A stretch of DNA of 64,000 nucleotides from Paraconiothyrium sp. Pb-2020 (Eukaryota > Ascomycota > Dothideomycetes > Pleosporales > Didymosphaeriaceae), in assembly GCA_022419385.1 (NCBI GenBank), contig JAJUBI010000003.1:2914001-2978000 (forward strand). The letters are read 5' to 3'. The translations under genes were made by a program, and so were the position numbers. The notes under the pieces are model-generated. The model saw nothing but the letters and a program-made list of their open reading frames with translations. It searched no databases and was not told the origin of the DNA. Shown here in pieces: positions 1 through 11,700 of the stretch. How positions within the stretch are numbered: the stretch's first letter is position 1; every line of letters begins with the position of its first letter.

Positions 1-1
1 C

Positions 2-895
2 CTTGAGCGTTCCGTCTACGTCTGGTCCGCTGACTCCGGTTCCGTTTCCTCTCTCCTGGAATGCCCGACTGATACTTACATTTCGTCTGTTAAATGGTCT
101 GGTGACGGCGCTTACGTCGGCGTTGGTCTTGGATCCGGTGAGGTCCAGATTTGGGATGTTGAGGAGGGCACTAAACTTCGGAGCATGTTCGGCCACGAGA
201 CACGCGTTGGTGTAATGGGATGGAACAAGCACATCTTGTCCACTGGTGCTCGTTCCGGTCTCGTCTACAACCACGATGTGCGCGTTGCTCAGCACAAGGT
301 TGCCGAGCTCGTCTCTCACACGGGTGAAGTCTGCGGTCTTGAATGGCGCGCCGACGGAGCCCAGCTTGCCACTGGCGCTAACGACAACCTGGTCTCGATC
401 TGGGATGCTCGCTCTCTGGTTGCTCCCAAGTTCACCAAGACCAATCACCGTGCTGCTGTCAAGGCCATCTCATGGTGCCCCTGGCAATCTAACCTCCTCG
501 CAACTGGCGGTGGTTCCAACGATCGTCAAATCAACTTCTGGAACACTACCACCGGAGCTCGCATCAACAATATCTCCACCGACTCACAGGTTACCAGCCT
601 GCGATGGAGCACTCACTACAAGGAGATCGTCAGCACTGGCGGATTTCCTGACAACTCTCTCAGCATCTGGAGCTACCCGTCTGGTGTGAAGAACATGGAG
701 GTTCCGGCCCATGAGTCTCGCGTCCTCCACAGCTGTCTCAGCCCTGACGGACAAATGCTTGCCACCGCCGCTGCCGACGAATCTCTCAAGTTCTGGAAGA
801 TCTTTGAGAAGAAGCCCGGCCAGCCTTCCATTGCCGCCGCCGGTGCTGCGTCTATGAAAAGCACCAGCACTGTCAAGTCGGCGACGATCCGCTAA
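2..895 (+). CDS. CDC20: Cdc20-type APC/C activator, WD40 protein (5' partial)
   Basis: The reading frame is already open at base 2, so the N-terminus lies outside the window; 297 residues plus stop are visible. They form the WD40 propeller of the Cdc20/Fizzy family, which recruits substrates to the anaphase-promoting complex. Visible signatures are YISSVKW near the start, repeats ending in IWD and FWK, and the family-specific stretch SRVLHSCLSPDG. The protein ends in Ile-Arg (...SATIR), the C-terminal IR tail by which activators dock on APC/C. YISSVKW and GARSGLV favour Cdc20 over Cdh1, but without the N-terminal C-box and KEN/Mad2-binding regions Cdh1 is not fully excluded. No intron is needed in the visible part. 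It converges on the phosphatase gene downstream. Confidence 0.9.
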   Translation, partial: LERSVYVWSADSGSVSSLLECPTDTYISSVKWSGDGAYVGVGLGSGEVQIWDVEEGTKLRSMFGHETRVGVMGWNKHILSTGARSGLVYNHDVRVAQHKVAELVSHTGEVCGLEWRADGAQLATGANDNLVSIWDARSLVAPKFTKTNHRAAVKAISWCPWQSNLLATGGGSNDRQINFWNTTTGARINNISTDSQVTSLRWSTHYKEIVSTGGFPDNSLSIWSYPSGVKNMEVPAHESRVLHSCLSPDGQMLATAAADESLKFWKIFEKKPGQPSIAAAGAASMKSTSTVKSATIR

Positions 896-1850
896 GTAGG
901 TGTTGAAGAAACGCATGAAGGAAGAAGAGGAAGAAGAGAAGAGCAAGTGGCTCATGCCAAGATGTCCAGCACATGCATTTCGGCATGTGTGCGGACAATC
1001 AACCAATGGCTTGCGCAACGGAGCCTATCACCCGACTCTACGCGCAACGGTAAGTTGGTAAGTATCACATCTCGTTTGGGCATGTGACGCGGATTCTATC
1101 CAAACGCACATCTACCCTCGGAATCAAGTTCTCGGCTGGGTTTTGAACTCAATTTGTCAACTAGCGAAGGCGTCTCGGAAGCATATTGCATTGAAGGTGT
1201 TGGTGGAGACTTTCGAGCGTCTCTCTCGACGTATACGAGTTCATGATGATACGCTTCCTGGCTACGGTCGAGGCTACTAGCAAGTATTGTTGTCGAGGTG
1301 TTTAGTTTTTGGCGGATAACACTGGATACGTCTGTGTTGCGAAAATGATCTCATGTTCAAACAATCAATCGCCTTCCTTGGCAGTACTTCGTGATGAATT
1401 TTTGTCAACCATTAACTGATGATATGACACTTCGTCCACCGAGTGAGAGGGTGGTTTGAAACGAAATCGCGTGTCCTCAGACGTTGAGCCGCATTGAGAA
1501 GAGTCATCTAGTGAGGTAACATTTATCGAAATCAGGTCTGTGAACATGTTCCATTTTCATATGCTGCACTACTTGGGAATTAAGCCTTCCAACGAATCTC
1601 GCCAGGTACCACAATACAGCTGCCGAGAAGAATCAGGGGGCAAAACGCCACACAGTGTTGTTCCAGTCAGTCTATAGTGTTAGAAAGCTATATGTCATAT
1701 ACACCTGATCTCTCACAGGCCTATCGCACCAGGTAGATAGAGCCTCAACGTCTGTTCCGGGTGAGCTTAGTTTTGATCGGCTTTCGAACGGAAAGAGTAT
1801 GCGCGCCCTCGCTCCGCGGTACCTGGTGGCTTCAAGGAAAGCTGACTTTG
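896..1850. other. Convergent intergenic region
   Basis: Shared 3' flank between CDC20 and the phosphatase gene on the opposite strand. Only short frames without family signal are present; I see no RNA gene or repeat. Confidence 0.5.
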
Positions 1851-3462
1851 TCATGCTGGATGGACATGACTCAAGGTCGTCGTTGTCACCTTTAGACTCC
1901 GAGCAGTCATTGTAGACTCCATGGTCGTGGAGGTGGTTGTGGTGTCAATGTTTTTGGTCTTCATCACCTTCGTATTCTTGGATGACGTTGCCTTTGTCAC
2001 CATGCTACTCTTTCTACTTTGGGAAGAGTGAGATGACTTGATGGTCGTCTTTGCTCCATCGCCATCGGCTCTACCGGCGACGTCACCATGTGGGGTTGCA
2101 CCATGACTCAATTTGACTTCGACGCGCGCATACTCGTCTTTCCCGTACGTCGAGTTCAACATCACTCGTCCAGAGATCTCGCCATTTTCGAGCCGATTCC
2201 AGGTCTCGATAGCATTGTCGCCTTCGAGTGCATTTTCATAGATGGCAATGTGCCGTCCGCCTCGCATGACCTCTGAGTAACCGCCGTAGCCGGTGTGCCT
2301 GCCGAAGCATACATTGAGTCCAGCGCCATGAGCAGCGGCAGGCCAATCCGCAGGCACTGGCTTAGGGGTCTTCGTCCATTTCATACACCTAGAATCTTTA
2401 GCAACATTGCTCACTTTGGCGAACGGGAGATAAGCTACCAATCAGTATTATGGTCATGTCCAGAGAAAACTCCCAGCAGTCCCGGCGTATCGACAAGCAC
2501 TTGCATGAACGCGTTCCCTTTCTTTTCGTCTTGTACTCCAAGGTCTTCATTGTATTGAATGCCTGGTGTTCGGGTTGCGCTTATCAGTCCGGCACGGCTG
2601 TAGCTGTCCGTTATGGAGACGGGAATGTGGACGAAGACAAGGCTCGGAATAATCTTGCCGCCGTGATCGCTCTCGAGCTGAGCGCGAGTCCGCTTGCTAG
2701 ACATCGCTATTGTTAGTACAACATCCAATCTCATGATTGCAAATGAGCAACTGACAACCAGTCAATTACCTATTCTGTTAGCACAGCACTGAACGTACGA
2801 CAAAGCTTACTCACATCAGGATGAACATAACCGTAGACCTCCTGCTTATTATCGCCGTTGCCCGTATATCCAAACCCTCCCTTGCTGTCGAAGAACCATA
2901 GGATCATCTTGAGGCTCTGTTTTCCATTGACCTTAGAATATAGCGGGATGAAGTAGTTTGTCGTGCCGACCATGTTGGGTTCGCCGGTCACTGAGCTCGT
3001 AGTAAATGTAAGCTGGCCGCCATTCCTGGGGTCATTTGCCGTTCTCCAAATGTGCTCTGACATCCAGCGTGTGTTGCACGTTGCGCTCCAGTCATGGTTT
3101 CCGAATGTCGCAGCAAAAGGCAGCTTACGACTAAGGAAGGGCGACATGGCTTTGTTGAGAAAACCATAAGAATCCTTTTCGGCGAGCCATTCACAGGTCG
3201 TAATGTCGCCATTGAGCACAGCTAGGTTGGTGGACTCGTAATTCAACACCTTGTTCACAACATCCATGGTAAGATCGTCGGACCAGGTGCCTTTCTGGAT
3301 ACCGTCTTGGATGCCGGCATCGCCCAGGTGGAGATCGTTGAACATGGTAATCTCGAACTTACCGTTCGAGAAATACAGACCAGGATAATCGGTAGAACGC
3401 GACTCAAGCGGCACCGCGCGAGCGGCCACGGCGAACGCCGAGAGGACCTGTCCCAGCTTCAT
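1851..3462 (-). CDS. Secreted calcineurin-like metallophosphoesterase (Dcr2/purple acid phosphatase-like)
   Basis: Proposed join on the minus strand: 3462-2815, 2769-2756, 2696-2439, 2388-1851 (485 aa). The start is the ATG at 3462, which gives a signal-peptide-like N-terminus (MKLGQVLSAFAVAARAVP). Metallophosphoesterase motifs appear in order: DLHLGD, NGDITT, GNHDW and, in exon 3, SGHDH, which together hold the di-metal ligands. Exon 2 has only 14 nt (encoding VIDW plus two bases of F) and is needed to join HPD to FKRTRAQLE. All introns are GT-AG; two carry CTAAC a few bases before the acceptor. After the catalytic domain exon 4 continues into an unusual Ser/Thr/Lys-rich tail of about 70 residues, which may be real or may hide an unrecognised splice. 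Natural substrate unknown. Confidence 0.82.
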
Positions 3463-3548
3463 GATAGGTCGGTCCGAAAACACAGATGATCAAAGTGCAG
3501 GATAGGGGCGCGAGACACGTGGAAGAGAAAGAAAGGCAGCGCCAGAAA

Positions 3549-3567
3549 GCGAGCGAGCGAGCGAGCG
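3549..3567. repeat. GCGA tetranucleotide microsatellite
   Basis: Four and three-quarter tandem GCGA units about 90 bp upstream of the phosphatase ATG, probably in its promoter or 5' leader. Confidence 0.8.
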
Positions 3568-4426
3568 GGACAAAGTTACGAGCGCAATCTTACATAGGAA
3601 GCAAAGTGCAGGTCGACTCGCTGTCGTGGAAGGAACTCCACGTGCGCCGCTAGCGAGGTGATAGTGGTACTTGTCACCACGAAAGGCCGAAGCTTATCAA
3701 GTACTCTTCACATTCGTCAGCACTTATTAAACAGAGAGGTGATAGCCTTCCTCTGTAGACGAATTGCACAGGTTCCAATTGTAGTGTTGGCCCTCTATTA
3801 GCCTTCGTCCTGGTTGCCCTTTTCATTGCCCAAAGTACATGACTTTCTTGATTTCTCAGTCGCTGTCTTTATCTTTAGATTTCGGCATCTCGAACCAATT
3901 GGTGCAGGTAGCTCGACAGCTCCTTCATTGAGCACTGCCACAAGTGGCACCGCTCTTGTGTCGGCAGTTTGTTAGTGTTCCTCTCGCCATGAGAACTTCT
4001 CCGTTCTTCACCTCTGTATCGTCAAGCTCTGGCTTCTGGTATCCTTGTTCATGACGTCTTTTTCCTGACTAACTTCATCCGTATAGGGACGAATGATGCG
4101 GCAAGGAGCATTACGAGAGGGAGCGCCACCTTGATAACGTTTCTAGTCCTTCCATTTGTGGATATACCGTGTGGGTTGGGTCTTTTGCGCCCTGTGCGGC
4201 CAAGGGTGGACTGTTATTATTCAGAAGGGCGGATGGTGCAAGGTCTGACTTCGGGTCGACCATATATTCACGAGCCTTGCCTGCTATTTGCAACAGGATA
4301 CTGTGGATCGCATCGAGTATTGGCACCGACTCCTAGAATATTATCCTGTTAGAGATTTCGTCTGCATTATCTCTGCTAGTACGACTTTATAGATACTATG
4401 CTTGGCCTATATCGTTGCACATGCTT

Positions 4427-4470
4427 TATACATGTTTACGATTGATCGGGTTCCGGTGTAAACATGTATA
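4427..4470. repeat. Perfect 13-bp inverted repeat with forkhead-type cores
   Basis: Left arm 4427-4439 (TATACATGTTTAC) and right arm 4458-4470 (GTAAACATGTATA) are exact reverse complements separated by 18 bp. Each arm contains GTAAACA, the core recognised by forkhead factors, in inverted orientation. It lies about 1 kb upstream of the phosphatase start and 2.1 kb upstream of CMC1. Confidence 0.75.
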
Positions 4471-6604
4471 GACGAGGAGAGCCTCACTTATTTGTACCCT
4501 AAGAACTAGTATCAATAGTATAGGTCGCCATCATGCCGATACAGGTCTTCGTTGGACCCTTGTCACAGATTTTACGCATCATGTGGTACATATCAATCAT
4601 AGCACGAGGATATGCCCACTTTGCTTTTCTACTCCCATGGGCAGTGGCCGCAAAAATAATAGGAAGCACCAATAAATGTTGCTAGATGTTACATTTACAC
4701 AGGATTTTCTATAGCTGATGGGCCATGTCTTTGTGGAGAGATTCGAGAAAAGACAATCTAAACGCTGGTTATACATCCCAGGGAATCTCACACATTACTA
4801 CTGTGCATTGAACGGAAGAAGCAACACAAGAGCGAGTATCGAGGCAAGGTTGCGATGGTAGAGCCAGGCTGTACTTAATCGTAGTTGAGATCAGACATAG
4901 GGGGACGTTCACTGTCCGCACAGCGGAGTTACACAACCCAGCGGATCGTCCGGCCGTGGAGAATACTGAATCATCAAAGGCCTCTCTTTCACTCCCATCT
5001 CTTTCTGGAAGTCAAAATTTCCGAGAGTTCGTTCTCATTAAGCCCATGGATAGGTGCAGTCAAGCATATCAGCACAATGCAGAGTCATATAACTGCGTTT
5101 TCACCTTATCGGACTGACGGCGCGGAAGAAGCTACTGTGGACCTCATGGTTCTGATACATGTACAGCTGTTTGAGTCAAGGCTCTGCATTTGCAGGTCCT
5201 GTTTTAGGATTATCAGAGTAATCTCACCGGCGCTGTCACCACACGCCACAATATCTAAGATACTGCGGAACGTCCAGATGTCACACCATAATCGACTTGA
5301 CCACGAAAGCTCTGATTTCGCATTGTTTGTTTCAGATCACAGATTGCGACCTTCTGGTATGGCGGTAGCGCTGTCGAGTAAGATGGAACAGGTGTATGAA
5401 CACCGATGGTTACGGAGGACACTTTCGTAAGGTACGAGATTGATTCGAGGAACTTCGCCGGAGCGTTGAGTACCGTCTCGTCGCACCGATTCGATAACCC
5501 AATGCCCCCCACCGATACATCGAGATTGAGGCAGACGAACATACCGGCCCCTGTCAAGGAGTTCATGCATAAATATGGTCCACGCTTGGGTCCTATTATG
5601 CGCCTCCAGCACATTCACTCCGTGGCGAACGAATGGAGTAATATAGTGTAAGCACGTGCTGTGCTCAACGAGCTTGTCTTCGACGACATTAAAGCACCCC
5701 AGGATTGGTACTGGACACCGCGCATTCAACGATTTCAGAAATTCTGGGCAAATCGACATCGTATAAACTGCAATAGAAAAGAATACCAATCGTGTTGTGG
5801 TACAACCGCGAATCCTTGACCCTGATCAGATCTACTATCTCGGCAGGGGCGCACAGTAAGAGGAGCTAAATGCGTGAGAAAAGCAAGTTAACCACGAACA
5901 TGATCGCGAGTGACTGTAAGACAGACGTTACTGTCGAATTGGGACAAAATGTCCCTAAGACTGCGGTGTAAGAGAACACTCTCCGCTCGGATTAGAGAGT
6001 CGTTGGACTTTCAGCAAGGTCAGCATATGGGAGAATACATCTATATGATCACACAACGGTTTTTTTCTTCGAATCGGATTGAGACGTATCTGAATGACCA
6101 TCGCAGTGTTCCGGGGGTCAGCTGAATGCATGTGGCGCGGCATTGGGGCCCAGCTGAATACGGTCAATTGACGCTGAGAAGAACTTGGGAAATATGGAGA
6201 CGGGTGGAATGGACTTCAAATGCCTACCAATCGTAAGCTGCTTACAAGTTACCTCAAGTAAAAGGTTTATTCTACTATCGTCGTATACAATGTATAAACA
6301 TCCGGAAAATGAGTAACGCAAACACAAGTAAGCATATTGAATCTCTGGAGAAACCCACGAGGGTAATCTCATGTGCAAGGACATTTGTCGCTCTTTTGGG
6401 GGGATGTTCGACTGGAGGTTAGAGATGTTGCGTGTAGATTGAGGTCGGCGAGCCAGGTCCAATCGGCTCCGACCACTCCGAATCCGCTTCCTGTTCCGCA
6501 ACCCACGCACTTCACCACCGAAGCTCCGCTCGCATAGCACAGCTCAATCAGCTCGACCCGCTCCACAACCGCTCTATTGGCCATACACTGACATTGCGCC
6601 CGAA

Positions 6605-7202
6605 ATGGCCATGGCGACTCCAGCAGACTCCTCCAGCCTACCGCCAGCCGAAGCCCCAATACGCCTCCCCTCGAATCCCACTCCCCTCTCCGCACCGCAG
6701 GAACAGCAAGTCCGAGATCTATACTATAAAAACGTGCGCGCAAAATGCGCTGCTGAGATAGCAGGTAGGCTCTACCTCACGCAACATTGCGCCTTGAGAT
6801 TGAAGGCCCTTAAGCTTTTCCAATGCCTTACATGTACTCCACGCTTTGTGCTTCAAACCTGTCTTCCCGCCCATTTCTCCCTTTTCATCCCCGACACACA
6901 TAGTGCTCACTACCTCCGCAGCTTTTGCCGCCTGTGCTACCGGGCGCACGTTCACCATGATCTACGCATGCCGTCCTCAAAAACTCGCCATGAATACATG
7001 CATGTTGCAATACCAGGGGCAGGATGAACTCGATAAAGCTCGCGCGGAGTGGTTTGCGCTCGCCGGAGAGCGGCGCCGAGAAAAAGAAGAAAGGGCGAGA
7101 TTGGTGGAGGAGAGTAAAAAGAAGCATAAGGAGTGGTGGGGCTTGGACGAGGAGGGGAGGTTGCAGGGGAAGAGGCTGGAGGAAAAGTCGGAGCGGGAGT
7201 AA
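6605..7202 (+). CDS. CMC1: Cmc1-like mitochondrial twin CX9C protein
   Basis: Join 6605-6764, 6922-7202 (146 aa), with one GT-AG intron of 157 bp. The CHCH fold is explicit: C48-x9-C58 and C70-x9-C80. The first CX9C is completed only by joining the exons, which confirms the splice. GRTFT and MNTCM flank the second motif as in Cmc1, an intermembrane-space factor for cytochrome c oxidase assembly. The C-terminal half is Lys/Glu-rich (EKEERARLVEESKKKHKEWW), as in fungal Cmc1 orthologues. A second in-frame ATG at 6611 is an alternative start. A related family member such as Cmc2 is less likely given the length and spacing. Confidence 0.85.
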
Positions 7203-7742
7203 AAGGAAGGGCGGTGATGGGTAGGGATTAAAGGGAAGATGAAAGAGAAAAGATGAGAAAGGTGTTTGGTTTGCATTGCACGGCGTTTCGGGAGGATTTG
7301 CGTTAGTATATATGCATATGGCATTGCACGGGCGACACATAGCACGCTTGTTGTATCACTAAAGAAAGGCATTTGTATAGCACGTTGTATAATATTGGGT
7401 GCCTCACTAAGATAAGCTTATTGAGAGTGGCCGCGAGGCAAGTGGATGGAAAAAATTTCAGCACTGGTATACCCAGACCCATACCGTACCCGTGATAACC
7501 CGCGTACTTGTACGCCGCCAAATGCATCAAGCCTGTAACGCCGGTTTCAGAATCGTTTTTAAAATTCCACCATGACAAATCAATTCCATGATTTCTCTTG
7601 CCCCCTCAGACATCCGGCTGCGCACTCAGTGAGAAGGTCTCGTAGAAGGCTTCCATTCCCCTGCAGCCGGGCTCACCACGAGAGTATGTGGAGTCTCACG
7701 CCAGCACCGTCTCCAGGCTCTCTGTTGGCCTTGACTGCATAT
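7203..7742. other. Convergent intergenic region
   Basis: Between the stops of CMC1 (+) and TAF9 (-). No supported feature. Confidence 0.5.
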
Positions 7743-8507
7743 TCAGCCACTGGTATCCATCTTGTTGCCTGAGCCCATCACTTCTTCGAACTCATCCTCA
7801 TTGACCTCCTCATCCTCCACACCTCCCATAGCCGTATCGCCCCCACCCACAGGCCCACCAGTAAGCCCTGCAACCCCATCCATCTCCTCGCCCACCTCCT
7901 CGTCTTCCTCCCAGCTCTCCTTCATACCCCACCCCACACCCGTGAAGCAGTAGCGCTCCGGCGGCAGGCGTAATCCCCATTCACGCTCGACTCTCGGTAG
8001 TGCAACCTTGTTCCTCTCCGCCGCAACCTCGCTCATAAATTCTTTCGGCAGCACAGAGCTAAACTGCTGCTGCGCACGCGCGTGGATCGCCGTGCGCAGC
8101 GCATTCAGACTGATGCCATCATCGTCCTTCGGCGCGGCTTTCTTTCCGACGTTGGTCTGAGGTCCTTCGTAGGAGATCGCATCGGAAAGGATGCCGTTCG
8201 TGTACCGGTATGCGAAGTCGAGGAGCTGCAGAGGCACGCGCTCTGTATAGGCGTGTACGCCCATATTGGCGAGGATAAGGTGGATGAGGCGCGCGTCCCG
8301 AGGTCTTTTAGATGTACCGGTATCTTGGAGAGATGTAGAGGGGAATGATGCGCTCATAGGTGCGGGCGCGCTGCCGTTCGTTTGCGCGGGTTGGGTGTTT
8401 TGCGTATTGGGTTGTGTTGAGGAGGCGGTGGGTGGACTGGGATTCGGTGCGCCGGTAGCCGTTGTAGGGGGCGTTGAGAGCATGTTCTCGCCGCCTGGAG
8501 AAGCCAT
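7743..8507 (-). CDS. TAF9: Transcription initiation factor TFIID subunit 9
   Basis: Single exon, 254 aa, ATG at 8507. A Ser/Thr/Pro/Gln-rich leader of about 65 residues precedes a histone fold at about residues 68-135, with RDARLIHLIL, YTERVPLQLLDFAYRY and LRTAIHAR in the helices typical of TAF9. A conserved block follows (RNKVALPRVEREWGLRLPPERYC, given here only as a landmark), where TAF9 is known to continue past the fold. The C-terminus is acidic (EDEEVNEDEFEEV). TAF9 pairs with TAF6 in TFIID and SAGA in the nucleus. It lies in tandem with, and 205 bp downstream of, the FN3 gene on the same strand. The fold plus the conserved extension makes the call firm. Confidence 0.9.
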   Translation of the reverse strand: MASPGGENMLSTPPTTATGAPNPSPPTASSTQPNTQNTQPAQTNGSAPAPMSASFPSTSLQDTGTSKRPRDARLIHLILANMGVHAYTERVPLQLLDFAYRYTNGILSDAISYEGPQTNVGKKAAPKDDDGISLNALRTAIHARAQQQFSSVLPKEFMSEVAAERNKVALPRVEREWGLRLPPERYCFTGVGWGMKESWEEDEEVGEEMDGVAGLTGGPVGGGDTAMGGVEDEEVNEDEFEEVMGSGNKMDTSG

Positions 8508-8712
8508 GATGGCTGTTCGTTGCGGGCGCTAGCGTAGGTGAGAAGTCGTGGTCAGGAAGCTGTTGTGGTTGAGGTCGGACTTCCGAGGCTTGGCACGAAT
8601 CAGAGGAAACTACGTCACGCCCCAAAGTGGGTATATACCAAACAATCGAGACCGACTTATTATTCACATACGCCTCGCTTATGCTATGACGTTATAGAGG
8701 ATACAATCGCGA

Positions 8713-11700
8713 TCACTGAGTCGCAACACCCAATCCTTCCGCTGCTTCATCATCCTCGTCGCCCGTGGTCTCACTTGCAACGCTCTCGTGCAAGCTGGGC
8801 GTCTTGTCACCTCTCTTACCTATGCGCTTGATGGAACTCCAGCTCAGAGCGCTACTCTTGTCCTTTGGCGTTCCGATACTTGGACTTGCTCCAGGGCTAT
8901 CTGTAGTCCGCGCTGAAAGTCCACCGCCATCCTCGTCAGTCTCGTCAGGCGTGACCGCCTCACTGGACTTCTTTGAAAAGAGAGACCTTTGACCCTTACC
9001 GAATTGTAGGAATTGACTGGAACTACTCTTCCTAGACAGCTTCTGCATGAAAGATTCCTTGCCAAGTGAAGCGGGCGGCTGTAATTCAGACGTAGTCAGA
9101 GAGCCGGACTGGTCGAGTGACTCGCGTGGAGAGGTTTCCGAATAGTCGGCGGTGGATAGGGAGTAATTATCTCTTGAGAAGCGCGCAGCTACCGGAGAGC
9201 TTGATTGCTCAGATACCGCGACTTCGGGGATGGTGGATTGCTTGCGGGACGACTTATCCACTTTGGCCGCCTTTTTCTCTGCTCTCTTTGCTTCCTTTTC
9301 CGCGGCCTTCTCAGCCTTCTCAGCCGCCTTCTTTGCCTTTATGTCCTTGTCTCCAAACCCAAATGTGAACGTCGGGGCGTCCGGATTGAGCATTTTGGGT
9401 GGTGTTGGTGGTACCAAAGGCGCCATGTGCGATGCCGACGACTGCGGTCTTGTTCCGATAGGTGCTTGCGTGGGAGAGCGTGTCGTAGACGGGAAGTCGG
9501 GTGTATCGTCGTGAAGCAGGCCGTCATTCAACAGGCTCACCGTGGAGCCGTGTTGGATGGAAGGTCGCCGGGAAGGCATCCGTGACCAGGAAGAACTGTT
9601 GGTATTATTGATGCTCCAGTCCACACCAAGTGGGCTACTTCGCGCATTGAAAGCATCGACATTCCAACCGAAGCGTGTTTGGCTCTCCGTACTAGGCCTC
9701 GGTAAGACGTTGGCTTCTCCTGATTTGGTCGATCCCTGACGAGGCGAAGACGGTCTATCAGATCCTAATGTAGAGGTCAACCAAGGGTCGCCTTTCGTAC
9801 CAAACATGTTGAATGCCCGCTTTCGCGTGGCTACGTGTTTCGGGCTACTCGAGAACTCTTCAGGCTGTGCTTTGCTAGGTATGAATGCATTGTACCAAGC
9901 ACCTCCGGAGTGGCTTCCGCGCCGTCGTCGTGTGCCAATAGGATCCAAGTCCTCGTGCTCCTGTCGAGGAAGAGATTGACTTTGGGATGACTTCAGAGAT
10001 CCCAGGGGCGGTCCTTGATCGAGTGTCTTGCCACGTTGTCTGTGTAAGCCAAAGAGGCTGCCAAACCGCGTGGTGGGAGGGTTCTTGAACGAACTCGAAG
10101 TGGAGCGGATCGACCGCCTGTCGCTGTCCAGGGCATTCTCGTTGCTCGGGTAGAAGCCTAGCTGGCCGACACTCTCACGGGGACTGGCAAAGGGAGAGCG
10201 GCTTTGTACAGATACTGGTGAGCTAGGGCTCTGTACTTGTTCCAATGTGCCTGGAGCTCCTAGGCCAGGTAAGACATGACGTAGATTCGGCGATGGGTCT
10301 AAAGATGGAAGTGGAGGCCCTGGGTCTTCTTCGTCTGTCATTCCGTCATCAGTCATTCCATCACCGAACAGGCCTGACGGCAACAGGGCCCCTGCGGTCG
10401 GACTCATGGGCGCTCCACCAGTCAAACTTTCAATATCCGCCTGAGAGAAAGACGAGGTATGAGCGCTTGGCGGGGGAAGAGCCATGCCGTTAACAGGATT
10501 GAAGTACGGTGTTGGTTTTTTGTATGAAGGGGAAGTGCTCGCAATGCCGCTATTGAAAGGCGCTGCCGTCGAGGGAATGAAACCTCCAAGATTGGCAGAG
10601 GTCAACGGTTCGCGCATACTGAGTGGTCGCGAGCGCACGCCACTGTTTCTTCTGGCCGGCACAAACTCGGGCGCCGTAACGGACATGACCTGCGGCTGGC
10701 TCATGCGGCGCTGCTGTAAGTAAGCTAATCGCGCAGAGGCCTCCTTGTTGATATGCTCGGCTTCGTTGAATTGTTGCCAGGCTTCCGCATATCGCTGCTG
10801 GAGGCTGCTGTAGAGTTCCATCCACCTCCGGTCTTCCGCCTCTGTTTCAGCACCGTCTTGAGCATCACTGACGTCCTCACCGTCTTCCAAAAGTTTCCTT
10901 TCCTCTTCAAGAGTCTTGATCTGTATTCCTTTCTCACGAATGACATCCTCAAGACTTTTGTTTGTCTGCAGCTCTTCCTCGTGCTTCCCCTTGAGCTCTT
11001 TGATGCGCGTCTCCGACAATGCCTCGTATTTAGTACGGTCCTTTTGAATACCTTCAGCAGCAGTTCGGAGTTCCCCCGCCTCGCGTTCCCACTTGGCCAT
11101 ATCATCCTTCAATTTTCTCCTTTCAGCCTCCTTCTTTTGCAACAAGCGCTCCTGATTCGATCTTTTGGCCTGAGCCGAGGCGTTTGCCCGTTCCAAAATC
11201 GCAACTTCCTTTCTCAGGTCGCGGCTAGCATCCTCCTTTTCCTTCAAAGATGCCTTTTTCTCATCCCTTTTCTCGACCAAAAGCGCTTTCTGCATGATGA
11301 ACTCCTGCTCTTCATCCTGGATCTGCTTCTCCATATCCTCCAATTCACGTCTTAGGCTGTCCAGCTTTTCCGTCAACTGTTTGATCGTCTCTTGGGAGTC
11401 TGCCGCCTCTTGCGCAGCGCGCGCCTGCTCCGCTGTCCCCGAGGCTGGAGAATTACGCCTTCCCGGTTCCGAGCGTCGGTGTCGAGACACGCTATTACTA
11501 TGCTCGCGTGTCATGGCTGGTGCAGTAGTTGACGGCACAATGAAATCAACAAGATTCTTGTTCGGGCGGATGATAGGCGTAGGGTTATAGTCGTCTCCCT
11601 GCGCTCCATCTCGAATTTCCTTGTGCGGTCCAGTGCCGTAGAACTGCTCAGACTCGGCGGGGAGGGTTCGGAGGCGGATTGGGATGCTGGGGGCTTGGAA

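Larger units (their letters stand above)
3463..6604. other. Gene-empty stretch, 3.1 kb
   Basis: No frame here has a convincing start, family signature or splice-joined extension. The longest frames (about 5337-5789 minus and 4885-5430 plus) overlap each other antisense and look random. It contains a GCGA microsatellite and one strong inverted repeat, listed separately. Decayed repeat or regulatory DNA are both possible. Confidence 0.5.

Noticed and set aside
3463..3483. Upstream extension of the phosphatase by seven residues (MFSDRPI-)
   Set aside because: The codon at 3483 is GTG; the first ATG (3462) gives a clean signal peptide.
4885..5789. 181-codon plus-strand and 150-codon minus-strand frames
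   Set aside because: Antisense to one another, plus frame lacks an ATG at its start, and neither resembles a protein family.
9117..11590. Many plus-strand frames opposite the FN3/coiled-coil gene
   Set aside because: Shadow frames produced by the biased Ser/Lys/Glu codons of the real minus-strand gene.
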